DNA of 64,000 nucleotides, taken from NCBI RefSeq assembly GCF_000062885.1, contig NC_009142.1, positions 3,027,584 through 3,091,583 on the forward strand, read 5' to 3'. Source of the stretch: Saccharopolyspora erythraea NRRL 2338. Lineage in GTDB: Bacteria; Actinomycetota; Actinomycetes; Mycobacteriales; Pseudonocardiaceae. Shown here in pieces: positions 43,975 to 52,169 of the stretch (position 1 is the first letter of the stretch; the number at the start of each line of letters is the position of its first letter). Made by a program: the position numbers and the translations under genes. A model generated the notes under the pieces. That model was not told the origin of the DNA. It saw nothing but the letters and a program-made list of their open reading frames with translations, and searched no databases.

Positions 43975-44589
43975 TCAGTGCAACGGGGAGAACGCGGTGG
44001 GAATGGCGATGGTGGAGGTCGCGTGCGCGATGTTCTCCGGGCCGTTCTCGGGTGGCCAGATTCCGCGTTCGTAGGACGCGCGGCGGATGGCCAGGCGTTC
44101 GTCGAGGCCGGGGAACGGCCAGATGTGCGTGATGCGGGGGACGCCGTCCAGCCCGTACATCGCCGTGGTGAGCGGGAACATCTCGGTGCGTTCGGGGAGT
44201 GCGGCCTCCCATCCGGCCATGGTGGGTAGCAGTCCGCCGACTTTGAGCTCATACGTCCGGAACTCGTAGACGTCGCCGTAGCGTCCGACCTGCACGGGAG
44301 GGACGAAGGGGAACGGGGCGTAGGTCTCGACGGTGAACGACTCCAGGTACTCGCCGACCCCGAACGGATCGGAACTGGTGAGGACCCGCTGCCGTTCCTG
44401 CGCGAGCGTTTCGGCGTCCTCGAACTCCCGGAGCAGGAGCACCCGGCCGACGATGACGCCGTGCTCCGTTTCCCAGCAGCCGAGCAGTCTGCCGCGGGCG
44501 GCCGCGCCCGTGGTGTAGTCCTCGAGGGCGGAAAGCGCTTTGGGCACCGTGTAGAGCTTCAGTGCGAGATGGGCGATTTCGTACAGCAC
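43975..44589 (-). CDS. NIPSNAP-family protein
   Basis: 204 residues forming two ferredoxin-like NIPSNAP repeats; the second has YGDVYEFRTYELKVGGLLPT and HIWPFPGLDERLAIRRASYE. The GTG start at 44589 follows GGAGG-like AGGACT. NIPSNAP proteins are small dimeric barrels, often with catabolic or stress genes; no reaction can be assigned. No signal peptide. Confidence 0.8.
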   Translation of the reverse strand: MLYEIAHLALKLYTVPKALSALEDYTTGAAARGRLLGCWETEHGVIVGRVLLLREFEDAETLAQERQRVLTSSDPFGVGEYLESFTVETYAPFPFVPPVQVGRYGDVYEFRTYELKVGGLLPTMAGWEAALPERTEMFPLTTAMYGLDGVPRITHIWPFPGLDERLAIRRASYERGIWPPENGPENIAHATSTIAIPTAFSPLH

Positions 44590-44837
44590 TGCGAGTCCTC
44601 CATGAGCATGTGAATCCACTGCAAGCATCGTCGTAGTCGCGGCCATGGGGCGACCGCTTCTGCTGCACGTCCGCCAGCTGGGATGAGCCACGGTCTGGGT
44701 CGCGGCGGTGTGGCCCGCCGCGCGGCCCGACACCGCTTCCCGCATCAGGGCGGCACCGCCGGGGTAGTCGACCCTGTTGTCCGGAGCGCACTCGGTGATT
44801 GGCTGTGGGAGGACACGCTCGACCGGGAGGATGCACG

Positions 44838-45467
44838 GTGCGGATCTACGCGGAACGTCATCTGCAGGCGGCGCGCCAGGTGGTGTTCGACCTGCTCGCC
44901 ATCGCTTGGATCGCGGGCGGCATCTGGTGGGCTTTCGCCCTGCGCGACTCGGTTCTGGAGCTGGGCGCACCGGGCCGGAAGCTGATCGACGCCGGGGCGA
45001 ACCTGGAGCGCACGTTCGGGCGAGCATCGGCCAGTGCCGACCAGGTGCCCTTCGTCGGTGCTGAGCTGGCTGGAGCGCTCGACCTCGGCACGGACGCCGG
45101 CAAGGTCGTGGCGGAAGCCGGGCACAACCAGGTCGAAGCGGTGGCGTGGGCCGCCGGCGCCGCGGCGGCAGGGGTGGTCGCGGTGGTCTTGCTCGTCGCG
45201 TTGCCGTTCTGGTTGCTGCCTCGAGTGCGTTACGCGCGGGCGGCGACCGTGGCCGTGAACATGCGTACCGCCGCCCCGGACCTGCTCGCGCTCCGTGCCT
45301 TGACCGAGTTGCCGCCCTCCCGCCTGATGGAGGTCAGCGCCGATCCCGCCGCGGCCTGGCGCGACAACGACCGGGAGATCATCGAGCAGCTTGCGTCCTT
45401 GCGCCTTGGTGCCCTGGGTCTGCGTCCGATCACCTCCGGACGTCGTCTTCGCACTGGAGCGGTGTAG
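44838..45467 (+). CDS. Membrane protein with two helices, unknown family
   Basis: 209 residues. Two hydrophobic helices (VVFDLLAIAWIAGGIWWAFA near 15-35 and GVVAVVLLVALPFWLLPRV near 115-135) flank an extracytoplasmic loop; a cytosolic tail of about 75 residues follows. GTG 44838 is preceded by GGGAGG seven bases upstream. Homologues are found as hypothetical proteins in actinomycetes; no function is known to me. Confidence 0.75.
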   Translation: MRIYAERHLQAARQVVFDLLAIAWIAGGIWWAFALRDSVLELGAPGRKLIDAGANLERTFGRASASADQVPFVGAELAGALDLGTDAGKVVAEAGHNQVEAVAWAAGAAAAGVVAVVLLVALPFWLLPRVRYARAATVAVNMRTAAPDLLALRALTELPPSRLMEVSADPAAAWRDNDREIIEQLASLRLGALGLRPITSGRRLRTGAV

Positions 45468-45513
45468 ACCGCGCCAGTCGTTCGGCCGGTCCGCGCCTCC
45501 AGCCGGCAGCGCG

Positions 45514-46005
45514 TCAGCTCTGGGCGGGGGACTTCTCGCGGAAGACCCACCAGCGGGACGCGGTGTAGGTGAACACCGCGACGCAGGCCCCCGCGAGGAG
45601 TCTGGCCAGGCGGAAGTCCACGCCCAGCGCCGTGAGTCCCGTGGTGACGCCGAGGGTGAGCCCGTAGTCGGCGACGATCACCACCGCCCAGCGGACGGCC
45701 TGGCCTGCGATCGGAGCGTGTGACCGGAAGTTGAGCGTTCGGTTGAGGATGAAGTTCAGCCCGAAGGCGAGCAGGTAGGCGATGGTCACCGCGACGGGCA
45801 GTGGCAGGGCGGTCCAGGCCCGCAACGACGCCAGGATCGCGAGATCGACGAGGAAGGTGAACCACCCCAGGATCGCGAAGCCGACGAGTTCGCGGGGAAG
45901 AAGCCGTCGAAGCGGGCGGGGGAGCCGGTCCAGAAGCCGGGTGAGCGCATCGCCGGCTCGCTCGACCGCGGGGACCCTGGTCGTGGTTTTCTCGTCGATA
46001 CTCAC
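45514..46005 (-). CDS. GtrA-family membrane protein
   Basis: About 163 residues with four hydrophobic helices typical of GtrA: ELVGFAILGWFTFLVDLAIL, FGLNFILNRTLNFRSH (the conserved NF-x-NR-x-W/LF-type motif), WAVVIVADYGLTLGVTTGLT and a final ARLLAGACVAVFTYTASRWW with VFRE. GtrA proteins are proposed to flip polyprenyl-linked sugars or assist cell-wall glycan modification. I favour the GTG at 46005. Confidence 0.85.
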   Translation of the reverse strand: MSIDEKTTTRVPAVERAGDALTRLLDRLPRPLRRLLPRELVGFAILGWFTFLVDLAILASLRAWTALPLPVAVTIAYLLAFGLNFILNRTLNFRSHAPIAGQAVRWAVVIVADYGLTLGVTTGLTALGVDFRLARLLAGACVAVFTYTASRWWVFREKSPAQS

Positions 46006-46492
46006 GCAACACGCCAAACTCAGGCCGGCGGCGACGGCGGTCCGCTGCCGTGAGCGCCGTCGTGATCTCGACTCGCATCCTAATCAGTGCGCGAGGCGCT
46101 TCCGGCGTGGAGTGCGGCCCTGCAAGCACCGGTCCGCACAGCTGATCCGGCTGCATAAGGCCAGGTCAGCGCGTGTGGTCAGGCGAACGACATCCACACG
46201 GCGCCGCGTCGGTTCGCTGTGCGATGGCGCGACGTAGCGGAAACGAGAAGCGGCGTTGGGAGAATCGTCGCGGAGAGTTCACCGATTCCAGCAACGCCGC
46301 GCGAGGAGACGAGGCGCGCCACTGCATCCTCGATGCGCCGTCACGCATCCGGAGTTCGCCTGAGTTTCGGGGCGGTCAGCGCCCGCCGGGCAGGAATCGG
46401 GCGCGAGTCAGGGCAACCGTGCGGGCGTGGTCCCATGCCACCCGCAGCAGGTGGCATGTCATGCCGGCGGTCTGGACGGAGCGATTCACAGC
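46006..46492. other. 487-bp intergenic stretch
   Basis: No coding frame with a start and ribosome site stands out, and no strong dyad was seen. It separates gtrA from the STAS gene, both on the minus strand. Confidence 0.35.
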
Positions 46493-47023
46493 TCAGCCCT
46501 CCTCGAGATCGTCGGAAACAGGATGTGTCCGGGGTTGCGGCACCAAGCCCCCAGCCGTCCCCAGCCGCGCCAGGCAGGTGGCCACCGACGGGGCGTAGGT
46601 GAACCGGTCGGCGACGTCGATCAGCCCGAGGAGGCGATCCACCGCGGGACTGGAGACGACCATCAGCGCCACGCCCTGGATCCGGGCACGGCAGTCGGCT
46701 TCCAGCAGCGCCACCGCACCGGCGGTGGTCATGAACGACACCGCCGAGAGGTCCAGCACCACCAACCGCTCGGATTCGTGCAGGAGCTGGCGCATCAGCT
46801 CGGCGAAGTCCGCCTCGCCGACACCGTCGAGCGCTCCATCGGCGCACAGCACCAACGCACCCTCGGCAATCCGCCGGCAGCGCAGCCGAACCGGCCGCCC
46901 CGGTTCCGACTGCGGCGGTCGCGGTGCCGGTACGGCACTGCTCCCGGGTTGCTGCTCGCCGGAAGAGCGCGGGGACGCGACCAGGTTCTCGTTCGCAGAG
47001 GCACGTGAAGGCACAGTCGTCAT
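46493..47023 (-). CDS. STAS-domain anti-sigma-factor antagonist-like protein
   Basis: 176 residues. A low-complexity N-terminus of about 60 residues is followed by a STAS domain: LCADGALDGVGEADFAELMR, ERLVVLDLSAVSFMTTAGAV and GVALMVVSSPAVDRLLGLID. The position of the phosphorylated Ser of SpoIIAA-type proteins (usually DSSG) is TTAG here, so a Thr would be the target if it is phosphorylated at all. It probably acts in partner switching with an anti-sigma kinase encoded elsewhere. Confidence 0.85.
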   Translation of the reverse strand: MTTVPSRASANENLVASPRSSGEQQPGSSAVPAPRPPQSEPGRPVRLRCRRIAEGALVLCADGALDGVGEADFAELMRQLLHESERLVVLDLSAVSFMTTAGAVALLEADCRARIQGVALMVVSSPAVDRLLGLIDVADRFTYAPSVATCLARLGTAGGLVPQPRTHPVSDDLEEG

Positions 47024-47285
47024 GGATCACTCGTTTCGAGTCGCTCAACGAAGGCGGACCACGCGGGGTCCGGCCCTTCTTGTTCCAGTGCAATCCCCAC
47101 CGGGTGGCGCGGGAGCCGGAGCAACCGCGGGGGACTCGCCCCATGGGGGGGGGCAATGCCTGTGCGCTCAACCAGGTACGACCCACGATAACCGCAGCGC
47201 GTGCACGAGCGTCCACCCAGCGCAACGGTGTCCTCACTCACAGTCACTCGTCGGGAAGGCCGGGGCGGACAGCGTCGAAGCACGC

Positions 47286-47835
47286 CTACAGCCAGCGGCG
47301 AAGCACGCGGGTGACTACGGGCATGATCACGTACGTCATCAACGTCAGCAGCACCAGCGGGAACAGTGCGGCCTTGGCGGCGAGCGGCCACGACGACACC
47401 ATCGGCACGACGAAAGCCTGGAACACCAGAACCAGCGGGTACACGGCGACGAGCGAGACGAGCCACATCTTCCAGCGGTGGCGGTTTCATGGTCGCCGTC
47501 GCCCGCGTCGGCACCTGGAACCAGGTTTCCAGGCCCGTCCTCTGCTGCTGGGAGGTCCAGGCCTCGGCGAGCGGTCCCACCTCGGCCAGCCAGCGCGCTC
47601 GTTCGCCGGAGTCGAGCCATCGCTCCAGATGCGAGCGATCGGAGAACTGCACGACCGTGTGGAAGTCGCGGCTCTGCTCGTGATGGATCACGGTCGCCCC
47701 GAGGTTGCCGGGGAACCGAGCGGCCGCTGCGGCCACGTCCTGCGCCACGTGGCCGAACTCTTCTTCCCGGCCGTGCCGTGCCCGCCAGCTGGAGACCATC
47801 GTGACCGGTTCTTCGGCATCCGCACGTTCACGCAT
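47286..47835 (-). pseudogene. ABM-domain membrane protein, frameshifted
   Basis: From ATG 47835 an antibiotic-biosynthesis-monooxygenase-like domain (TMVSSWRARHGREEEFGHVA, FPGNLGATVIHHEQSRDFHT) runs to about 47485. Then, after a shift of one base, two membrane helices follow in another frame: KMWLVSLVAVYPLVLVFQAF and LFPLVLLTLMTYVIMPVVTR, ending at 47286. The intact family (ABM plus two helices, about 180 residues) is common in bacteria. One extra base in ACCGCC near 47485 restores it. It is a pseudogene or a sequencing error. Confidence 0.7.
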
Positions 47836-47897
47836 GCCCGCGGCACCCTCCCTCGGTCGGCGTCCGTCGTACCGACTCGCCTTCAGCCGACGAAGTG

Positions 47898-48572
47898 TCA
47901 GCGCTGGAACAGGCCGACGATGTTGCCGCGTGCGAGTTCGTGGCCGGCGAGGGCGTCGCGCAGGTCGTCAGCAGTGGCATCGGCACCAAGCCCGAGGGGC
48001 TGCTCGGAGGCGAAGACCCGGAAGAAGTAGCGGTGTGCTTCGTCCCCGGCGGGCGGGTGAGGCCCACCCCAGCCACGGTCGCCGAAGTCGTTGCGGGATT
48101 CGACCGCTTCGTCCGGGACGTCGCCGCCACCGATGCGGGTCACCGTGGGCGGGATGTTGGAGACGACCCAGTGCACGAAAGTGCCGTTCGGTGCGTCGGG
48201 GTCCTCGCAGAGCACGGCCAGCTCCGCGGTGCCGTCGGGGACCTGGGACCACTCGAGGGCAGGAGCGATGTTGCCGCCGTCCCGGCTGCACCGGTGCGGA
48301 AGCATCGCGTGGTCGCTGAAGGCGCTGCTGCTCAGCCGGATGCCGCCGCCTTCGGTGTCGCGCTCGCGTCCCTGCCCGCCGGCGGGGCCGCGCGGGCGTT
48401 CCCCGAGCGGGCCTGCCGGGCGGTCGTCATCGGGGCGCTGGGGCGGGTGCGTGCGTTGGAGGTCTTCGCTGGCGGCTTCGTCGGCTCGCTGGTCGGGCAC
48501 GCCTGCGTCTTCGTATTCGCCGCGGCGCCTGGTGCGCTTGACGTCGTACTTGTGGCTGCCAGGCTCTGGCAT
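47898..48572 (-). CDS. YbhB/YbcL-family Raf kinase inhibitor-like (PEBP) protein
   Basis: 224 residues. The first about 75 are charged and disordered. The rest is a PEBP domain with LSSSAFSDHAMLPHRCSRDG, NIAPALEWSQVPDGTAELAV, LCEDPDAPNGTFVHWVVSNI and the loop GWGGPHPPAGDEAHRYFFRV. These bind phosphate-like ligands; function in bacteria is unclear. The long disordered N-terminus is unusual compared with the 150-180 residue family norm; a shorter start inside it is possible. Confidence 0.8.
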   Translation of the reverse strand: MPEPGSHKYDVKRTRRRGEYEDAGVPDQRADEAASEDLQRTHPPQRPDDDRPAGPLGERPRGPAGGQGRERDTEGGGIRLSSSAFSDHAMLPHRCSRDGGNIAPALEWSQVPDGTAELAVLCEDPDAPNGTFVHWVVSNIPPTVTRIGGGDVPDEAVESRNDFGDRGWGGPHPPAGDEAHRYFFRVFASEQPLGLGADATADDLRDALAGHELARGNIVGLFQR

Positions 48573-48907
48573 GGTTCACCTCCGCGTCGGCGTGTGGTAC
48601 TGGAGTGCCCAGATGCGCAGGCCGCGTAACGGCGCCTCGGACGCCATGAACGCTCTCCCTCCCCGAGGTCGCCGGCTTGGTCACGTGTGGCGACGGGTGG
48701 CGCCGGGGAGAGAAGTGGTGCGTGGGTTGTGGCGTTTCGTCTGGTCCCACGCGTGTACCGCGGCACCAGCCGTTTCGCCGCGGGTCTTTCCCTGCCGGTG
48801 CAAGCGGTGACCGGTAAGACCTCGGTGCGGGCCGCGCGCACCCGTGCGGGATCTCGCCGGCCGCGGGTCGATAGGTCGCGTTGGCGGACCGTGCCCCCAG
48901 GCATGAC
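48573..48907. other. 335-bp intergenic stretch
   Basis: GC-rich spacer between divergent PEBP and methionine aminopeptidase genes. No gene-like frame was found. The AT-rich dyad next to it, starting at 48908, is described separately. Confidence 0.4.
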
Positions 48908-48955
48908 TGGTATTACTATACCGGTCGGTGTTAGAGTGCCGGTATAGTAATACCA
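48908..48955. promoter_or_regulatory. Perfect 17-bp inverted repeat in the map promoter
   Basis: TGGTATTACTATACCGG (48908-48924) and its exact complement (48939-48955) flank a 14-nt centre. Each arm contains the sub-dyad GGTAT-N4-ATACC. The right arm includes TATAGT (48942-48947), a good -10 box, 32 bp before the GTG of the aminopeptidase gene. AT-rich sequence is rare here, so this is a strong candidate operator pair over a promoter. Confidence 0.7.
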
Positions 48956-48978
48956 ACACCCGGTGGTGCGAGGTAGTC

Positions 48979-49803
48979 GTGATCGAACTGAAGACGCCTG
49001 CGGAGATCGAGCGCATGCACGTGGCCGGGCGTTTCGTCGCCGAGGTGCTCTCCGAGGTCGGCCGGCTCGCTGACGTGGGGGTCAACCTCCTGGACCTGGA
49101 GCACCACGTGCGCGGCATGATCAAACGGCGCGGGGCGGAGTCGTGCTACTGGGACTACGCTCCGTCGTTCGGCAAGGGCCCGTTCCGCAACGTCATCTGC
49201 CTGTCGGTCAACGACGCGGTCCTGCACGGCCTGCCCCGCGACTACACGCTGCGCGACGGGGACGTGCTCAGCGCGGACATCGCAGTCGGCATCGACGGCT
49301 GGGTGGCCGACTCGGCGCGCACGGTCGTTGTCGGCGCCGCTGCCGAGGAGGACCTGCGGATCATCCGCGCCACCGAGGAAGCGTTGGAGGCGGCGATCGA
49401 GGTGGCACGTCCGGGCAACCGCCTGGGTGACATCTCGGCGGCGATCTGGGCGGTGGCCCGCGACTGCGGCTATCCGGTCAACACCGAGTTCGGTGGTCAC
49501 GGCATCGGCCGCACCATGCACGAGGATCTCCACGTTCCCAACAAGGGCCGGTCGGGCCGAGGCCTGAAGCTCCGCCCCGGCCTGACCCTCGCGCTCGAAC
49601 CCTGGTTCGCCCGCACGACCGACCAGATCGTCTACGACGCCGACGGCTGGACCATCCGGTCGGCCGACGGCTCGCGCACGGCCCACGCCGAGCACACGGT
49701 CGCCATCACCGAGGACGCCCCCTTGGTGCTCACCCGACGTGAAGCGGAGGAACCCGCAACGAGAGGTGATTCCGCCAGTCGTCTATCCACAAAGGACGCA
49801 TAG
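48979..49803 (+). CDS. map: Type I methionine aminopeptidase
   Basis: 274 residues of the pita-bread fold. Metal ligands are visible: Asp pair in LSADIAVGIDGWVADSARTV, His in EFGGHGIGRTMHEDLHVPN, Glu in LTLALEPWFA and Glu in TAHAEHTVAITED. It removes the initiator Met from nascent proteins. GTG 48979 follows GCGAGG. The about 20-residue polar C-terminal tail is longer than usual. It is likely an accessory paralogue rather than the housekeeping copy, because it stands alone under a strongly palindromic promoter. Confidence 0.9.
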   Translation: MIELKTPAEIERMHVAGRFVAEVLSEVGRLADVGVNLLDLEHHVRGMIKRRGAESCYWDYAPSFGKGPFRNVICLSVNDAVLHGLPRDYTLRDGDVLSADIAVGIDGWVADSARTVVVGAAAEEDLRIIRATEEALEAAIEVARPGNRLGDISAAIWAVARDCGYPVNTEFGGHGIGRTMHEDLHVPNKGRSGRGLKLRPGLTLALEPWFARTTDQIVYDADGWTIRSADGSRTAHAEHTVAITEDAPLVLTRREAEEPATRGDSASRLSTKDA

Positions 49804-49890
49804 TGTCCGAGGGCAGGCGCTTGGTCCGTAGCGGATCATCGCCCGCAGCGAATTGTGGTCGAGCGGTTTTCTGTATGTGGCCCCGAAACA

Positions 49891-50250
49891 TCAGAAGATC
49901 CACGCTTGCGCCTGCCCACCGCCAGGGGCCGGTAGGAAGTCGCCGACGTATTCCCCCTCGTGCCCGGTTTCCGCGAGCCGTCGTCGTCCCTCCTCCGGCG
50001 AGAGGCAGTCAAGGCCGCGGCTGCGCGCCTCGGCGAGCTGAACGCTTTGCGCCGGCGTGCAGATGCCGTCCAAGACGTCCTCGTCGGCGATCACGCAGTC
50101 CACTCCGGCAACGGGCTCGCCGACCACTTGGAATCCCTGCGCCGCAGCCCACTCCCGCGTGTGAAGCAGTCGCTTCGAGCTGCCCAGGAAAAGAATCCGC
50201 TGCTTTCCGACGTTCGTCGGCGTCGCCTCGCGCAGGGACGACTCGCTCAT
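49891..50250 (-). CDS. Small BRCT-like domain protein
   Basis: 119 residues. KQRILFLGSSKRLLHTREWA, GFQVVGEPVAGVDCVIADED and AEARSRGLDCLSPEEGRRRL follow the strand-helix order of a BRCT domain (third strand VIADED; Arg-Gly-Leu turn before the last helix). BRCT domains bind phosphopeptides or DNA ends, as in NAD-dependent ligases. No catalytic domain is attached. Assignment rests on pattern only. Confidence 0.55.
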   Translation of the reverse strand: MSESSLREATPTNVGKQRILFLGSSKRLLHTREWAAAQGFQVVGEPVAGVDCVIADEDVLDGICTPAQSVQLAEARSRGLDCLSPEEGRRRLAETGHEGEYVGDFLPAPGGGQAQAWIF

Positions 50251-50549
50251 CTGCTACCTCCGGCCTCTTCAGCGGCTGCGTCCGGACAGGCCGTCGCGCA
50301 CGCGTTCGATCGGGTCCGTTCCCGGGTCGGTGCTGCGGTCGGCCGAGGGCCGGTCCGGACTGAGGGGCACGGCCGGGCCCGTGTGCTTTATGCCCCCGAG
50401 TTCGTGAAGCGAACTGCTGGTTCCGGAATTGCCCGATTGCCTTTGGTCTAAACATCGCAGTGATCGCATCGCGGCCCTCGCTTCGTCCTGCTCAGCGATG
50501 CGATCTTCGTGCGGGTCGAGCCGCTCCGTGACGGCAGGCGTCCGGCGGG

Positions 50550-50873
50550 TCAGCTCGGTATGCGCCGCCGCAGGACTCGCGCGACCTCGACGGCGGCCGG
50601 GTCGACCTCCTCCTGCCGCGCCGCGGAGCGCAGCCACTCGGCGAGCGGAGCCGCGAGCTCTGGCGACAGCGCCGCGATCCAGCGGGCGCTGCGCGTGCGG
50701 CCTTCGGCGATGTGTTCGGTCGTGCCGTCGTCGTGGTGGGCGATGACCTCCGGGCGCGTTGCCAGCAGCCCGGTGAGCCGCCACTCGCCGCCGGTCGAGG
50801 CCGCGGCCAGTCGTTCCAGCGCATGGGCGGCGGCGAGCAGTTCATCAGAAACCACGGCGGCATTGTCGCTCAT
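50550..50873 (-). CDS. Hypothetical protein
   Basis: 107 residues, soluble and Ala/Arg-rich: LLAAAHALERLAAASTGGEW, VIAHHDDGTTEHIAEGRTRS, RWIAALSPELAAPLAEWLRS. It has the look of short actinomycete proteins of unknown function that contain an ARWIA-LSP motif. No partner is implied by the neighbours. Confidence 0.55.
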   Translation of the reverse strand: MSDNAAVVSDELLAAAHALERLAAASTGGEWRLTGLLATRPEVIAHHDDGTTEHIAEGRTRSARWIAALSPELAAPLAEWLRSAARQEEVDPAAVEVARVLRRRIPS

Positions 50874-50938
50874 CGGTCAGGTCCGGAGCACGGGTGTGCG
50901 ACTGGTGCGGCGAGCAGCACTGCGAGCGCTGCTCGCCG

Positions 50939-51901
50939 TCACAGGTCGAGCACCAGCCGGGCGGAACAGGACCGGGACACGCAGATCATCATCGTGTCGT
51001 TGGCAGCCTGTTCCTCGGCCGTCAGCACGGAGTCGCGGTGGTCGGGCACACCCGCGAGCACGGTGGTCTCGCAGGTTCCGCAGGTGCCTTCCTGGCACGA
51101 CGACAGCACCGGGACACCGGACTCCTCGACGACCTCCAGAACGGACCGGTCTTCCGGCACGGTGAGTGTCGTCCCGGTCCGGGCGAGCTCGATCTCGAAC
51201 GACTGCCGCGGGCCCTCTGTGGCGCCGGTCTTGGGCGTGAACCGCTCGACGTGCAGACAGCCTTGCGGCCATCGTGCGCACTGCTCCGCCACCGCGTCGA
51301 GCAGCGGCTCCGGCCCGCAGCAGTAGACGGCGGTCTCGTCGTCGGGTTCGGCGAGCAGCGTCGGCAGGTCGAGCAGCCCGGTTTCGTCCTGCGGCCGGAT
51401 GCCGACCCGGTCCCGGTACCGCTGTTCGAGGCGGTCCAGGAACGCCATCGAACGGCGGGTGCGGCCGCCGTAGACCAGTCGCCAGTCCGCACCGGCCGCG
51501 TCGGCCCGGGCGATCATCGGCACGATCGGGGTGATGCCGATCCCGCCTGCGATGAACAGGTACCGGCTCGCGTCGACGAGCTGGAAGTTGTTGCGGGGAC
51601 CCCGCGCGTGCACGGTGTCGCCCTCGGTGAGGGTGTCGTGCACGTGCGCGGATCCGCCGCGGCCTGCCTCTTCCCGCAGGACGGCGACCTGCCACACCGA
51701 TCGTTCGGCCGGGTCGCCGCACAACGAGTACTGACGGGTGAGGTCGTCGCCGAGCACGAGGTCGACGTGGGCACCGGGCGTCCAGTCGGGCAGCTCGGCG
51801 CCGTCGGCGCCGCGCAGCGTCAGCTGCACGACGCAGTCGGCGAGCGACTCCTTCTTCTCCACGACCAGAGCGAGCGGGTGGTCGGGTTCGCTCGGCATCA
51901 T
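50939..51901 (-). CDS. vanB: Vanillate O-demethylase reductase subunit
   Basis: About 320 residues of the phthalate-dioxygenase-reductase class. An FMN-binding barrel (LTRQYSLCGDPAERSVWQVA), an NAD-binding domain (YLFIAGGIGITPIVPMIARA, ETAVYCCGPEPLLDAVAEQC) and a C-terminal plant-type [2Fe-2S] ferredoxin (SCQEGTCGTCETTVLAG) are in that order. It carries electrons from NADH to the Rieske oxygenase. ATG 51901 follows AGAGGA. Last gene of the vanK-vanA-small ORF-vanB operon. Confidence 0.92.
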   Translation of the reverse strand: MMPSEPDHPLALVVEKKESLADCVVQLTLRGADGAELPDWTPGAHVDLVLGDDLTRQYSLCGDPAERSVWQVAVLREEAGRGGSAHVHDTLTEGDTVHARGPRNNFQLVDASRYLFIAGGIGITPIVPMIARADAAGADWRLVYGGRTRRSMAFLDRLEQRYRDRVGIRPQDETGLLDLPTLLAEPDDETAVYCCGPEPLLDAVAEQCARWPQGCLHVERFTPKTGATEGPRQSFEIELARTGTTLTVPEDRSVLEVVEESGVPVLSSCQEGTCGTCETTVLAGVPDHRDSVLTAEEQAANDTMMICVSRSCSARLVLDL

Positions 51902-51917
51902 CGTTCCTCTCCTGGGC

Positions 51918-52169
51918 TCAGACCGACGCGTGCGCCGGCTCGCGTGGCGGGACCTGGGCTGGTCCGGTCGGGGCGTCTTCGTCCGCCCGGTGGCCGTCGG
52001 GATGGGCGAGGAGCCATTCCCACAGTTCGACCGGATCCTCGAAGATGCGCTCGGCACCGCAGTGGCAGACCGCGCGGAGCCGGTCGGTGCCGAGCACCCA
52101 GTGGATGCGGTAGACGCGGTCGCCGCCGAGGACCGGCGCTGCGCCCGGGATGTCGCTGCGCGCGGTCAT
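51918..52169 (-). CDS. Small protein between vanA and vanB
   Basis: 83 residues. The core is VYRIHWVLGTDRLRAVCHCG followed by AERIFEDPVELWEWLLAHPD, then a Pro-rich tail. The HCG pair and a Trp-rich helix are notable. Its ATG overlaps the vanA stop (ATGA), so it is made with the oxygenase. Family not recognised; an accessory role for the oxygenase is a guess from position. Confidence 0.65.
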   Translation of the reverse strand: MTARSDIPGAAPVLGGDRVYRIHWVLGTDRLRAVCHCGAERIFEDPVELWEWLLAHPDGHRADEDAPTGPAQVPPREPAHASV

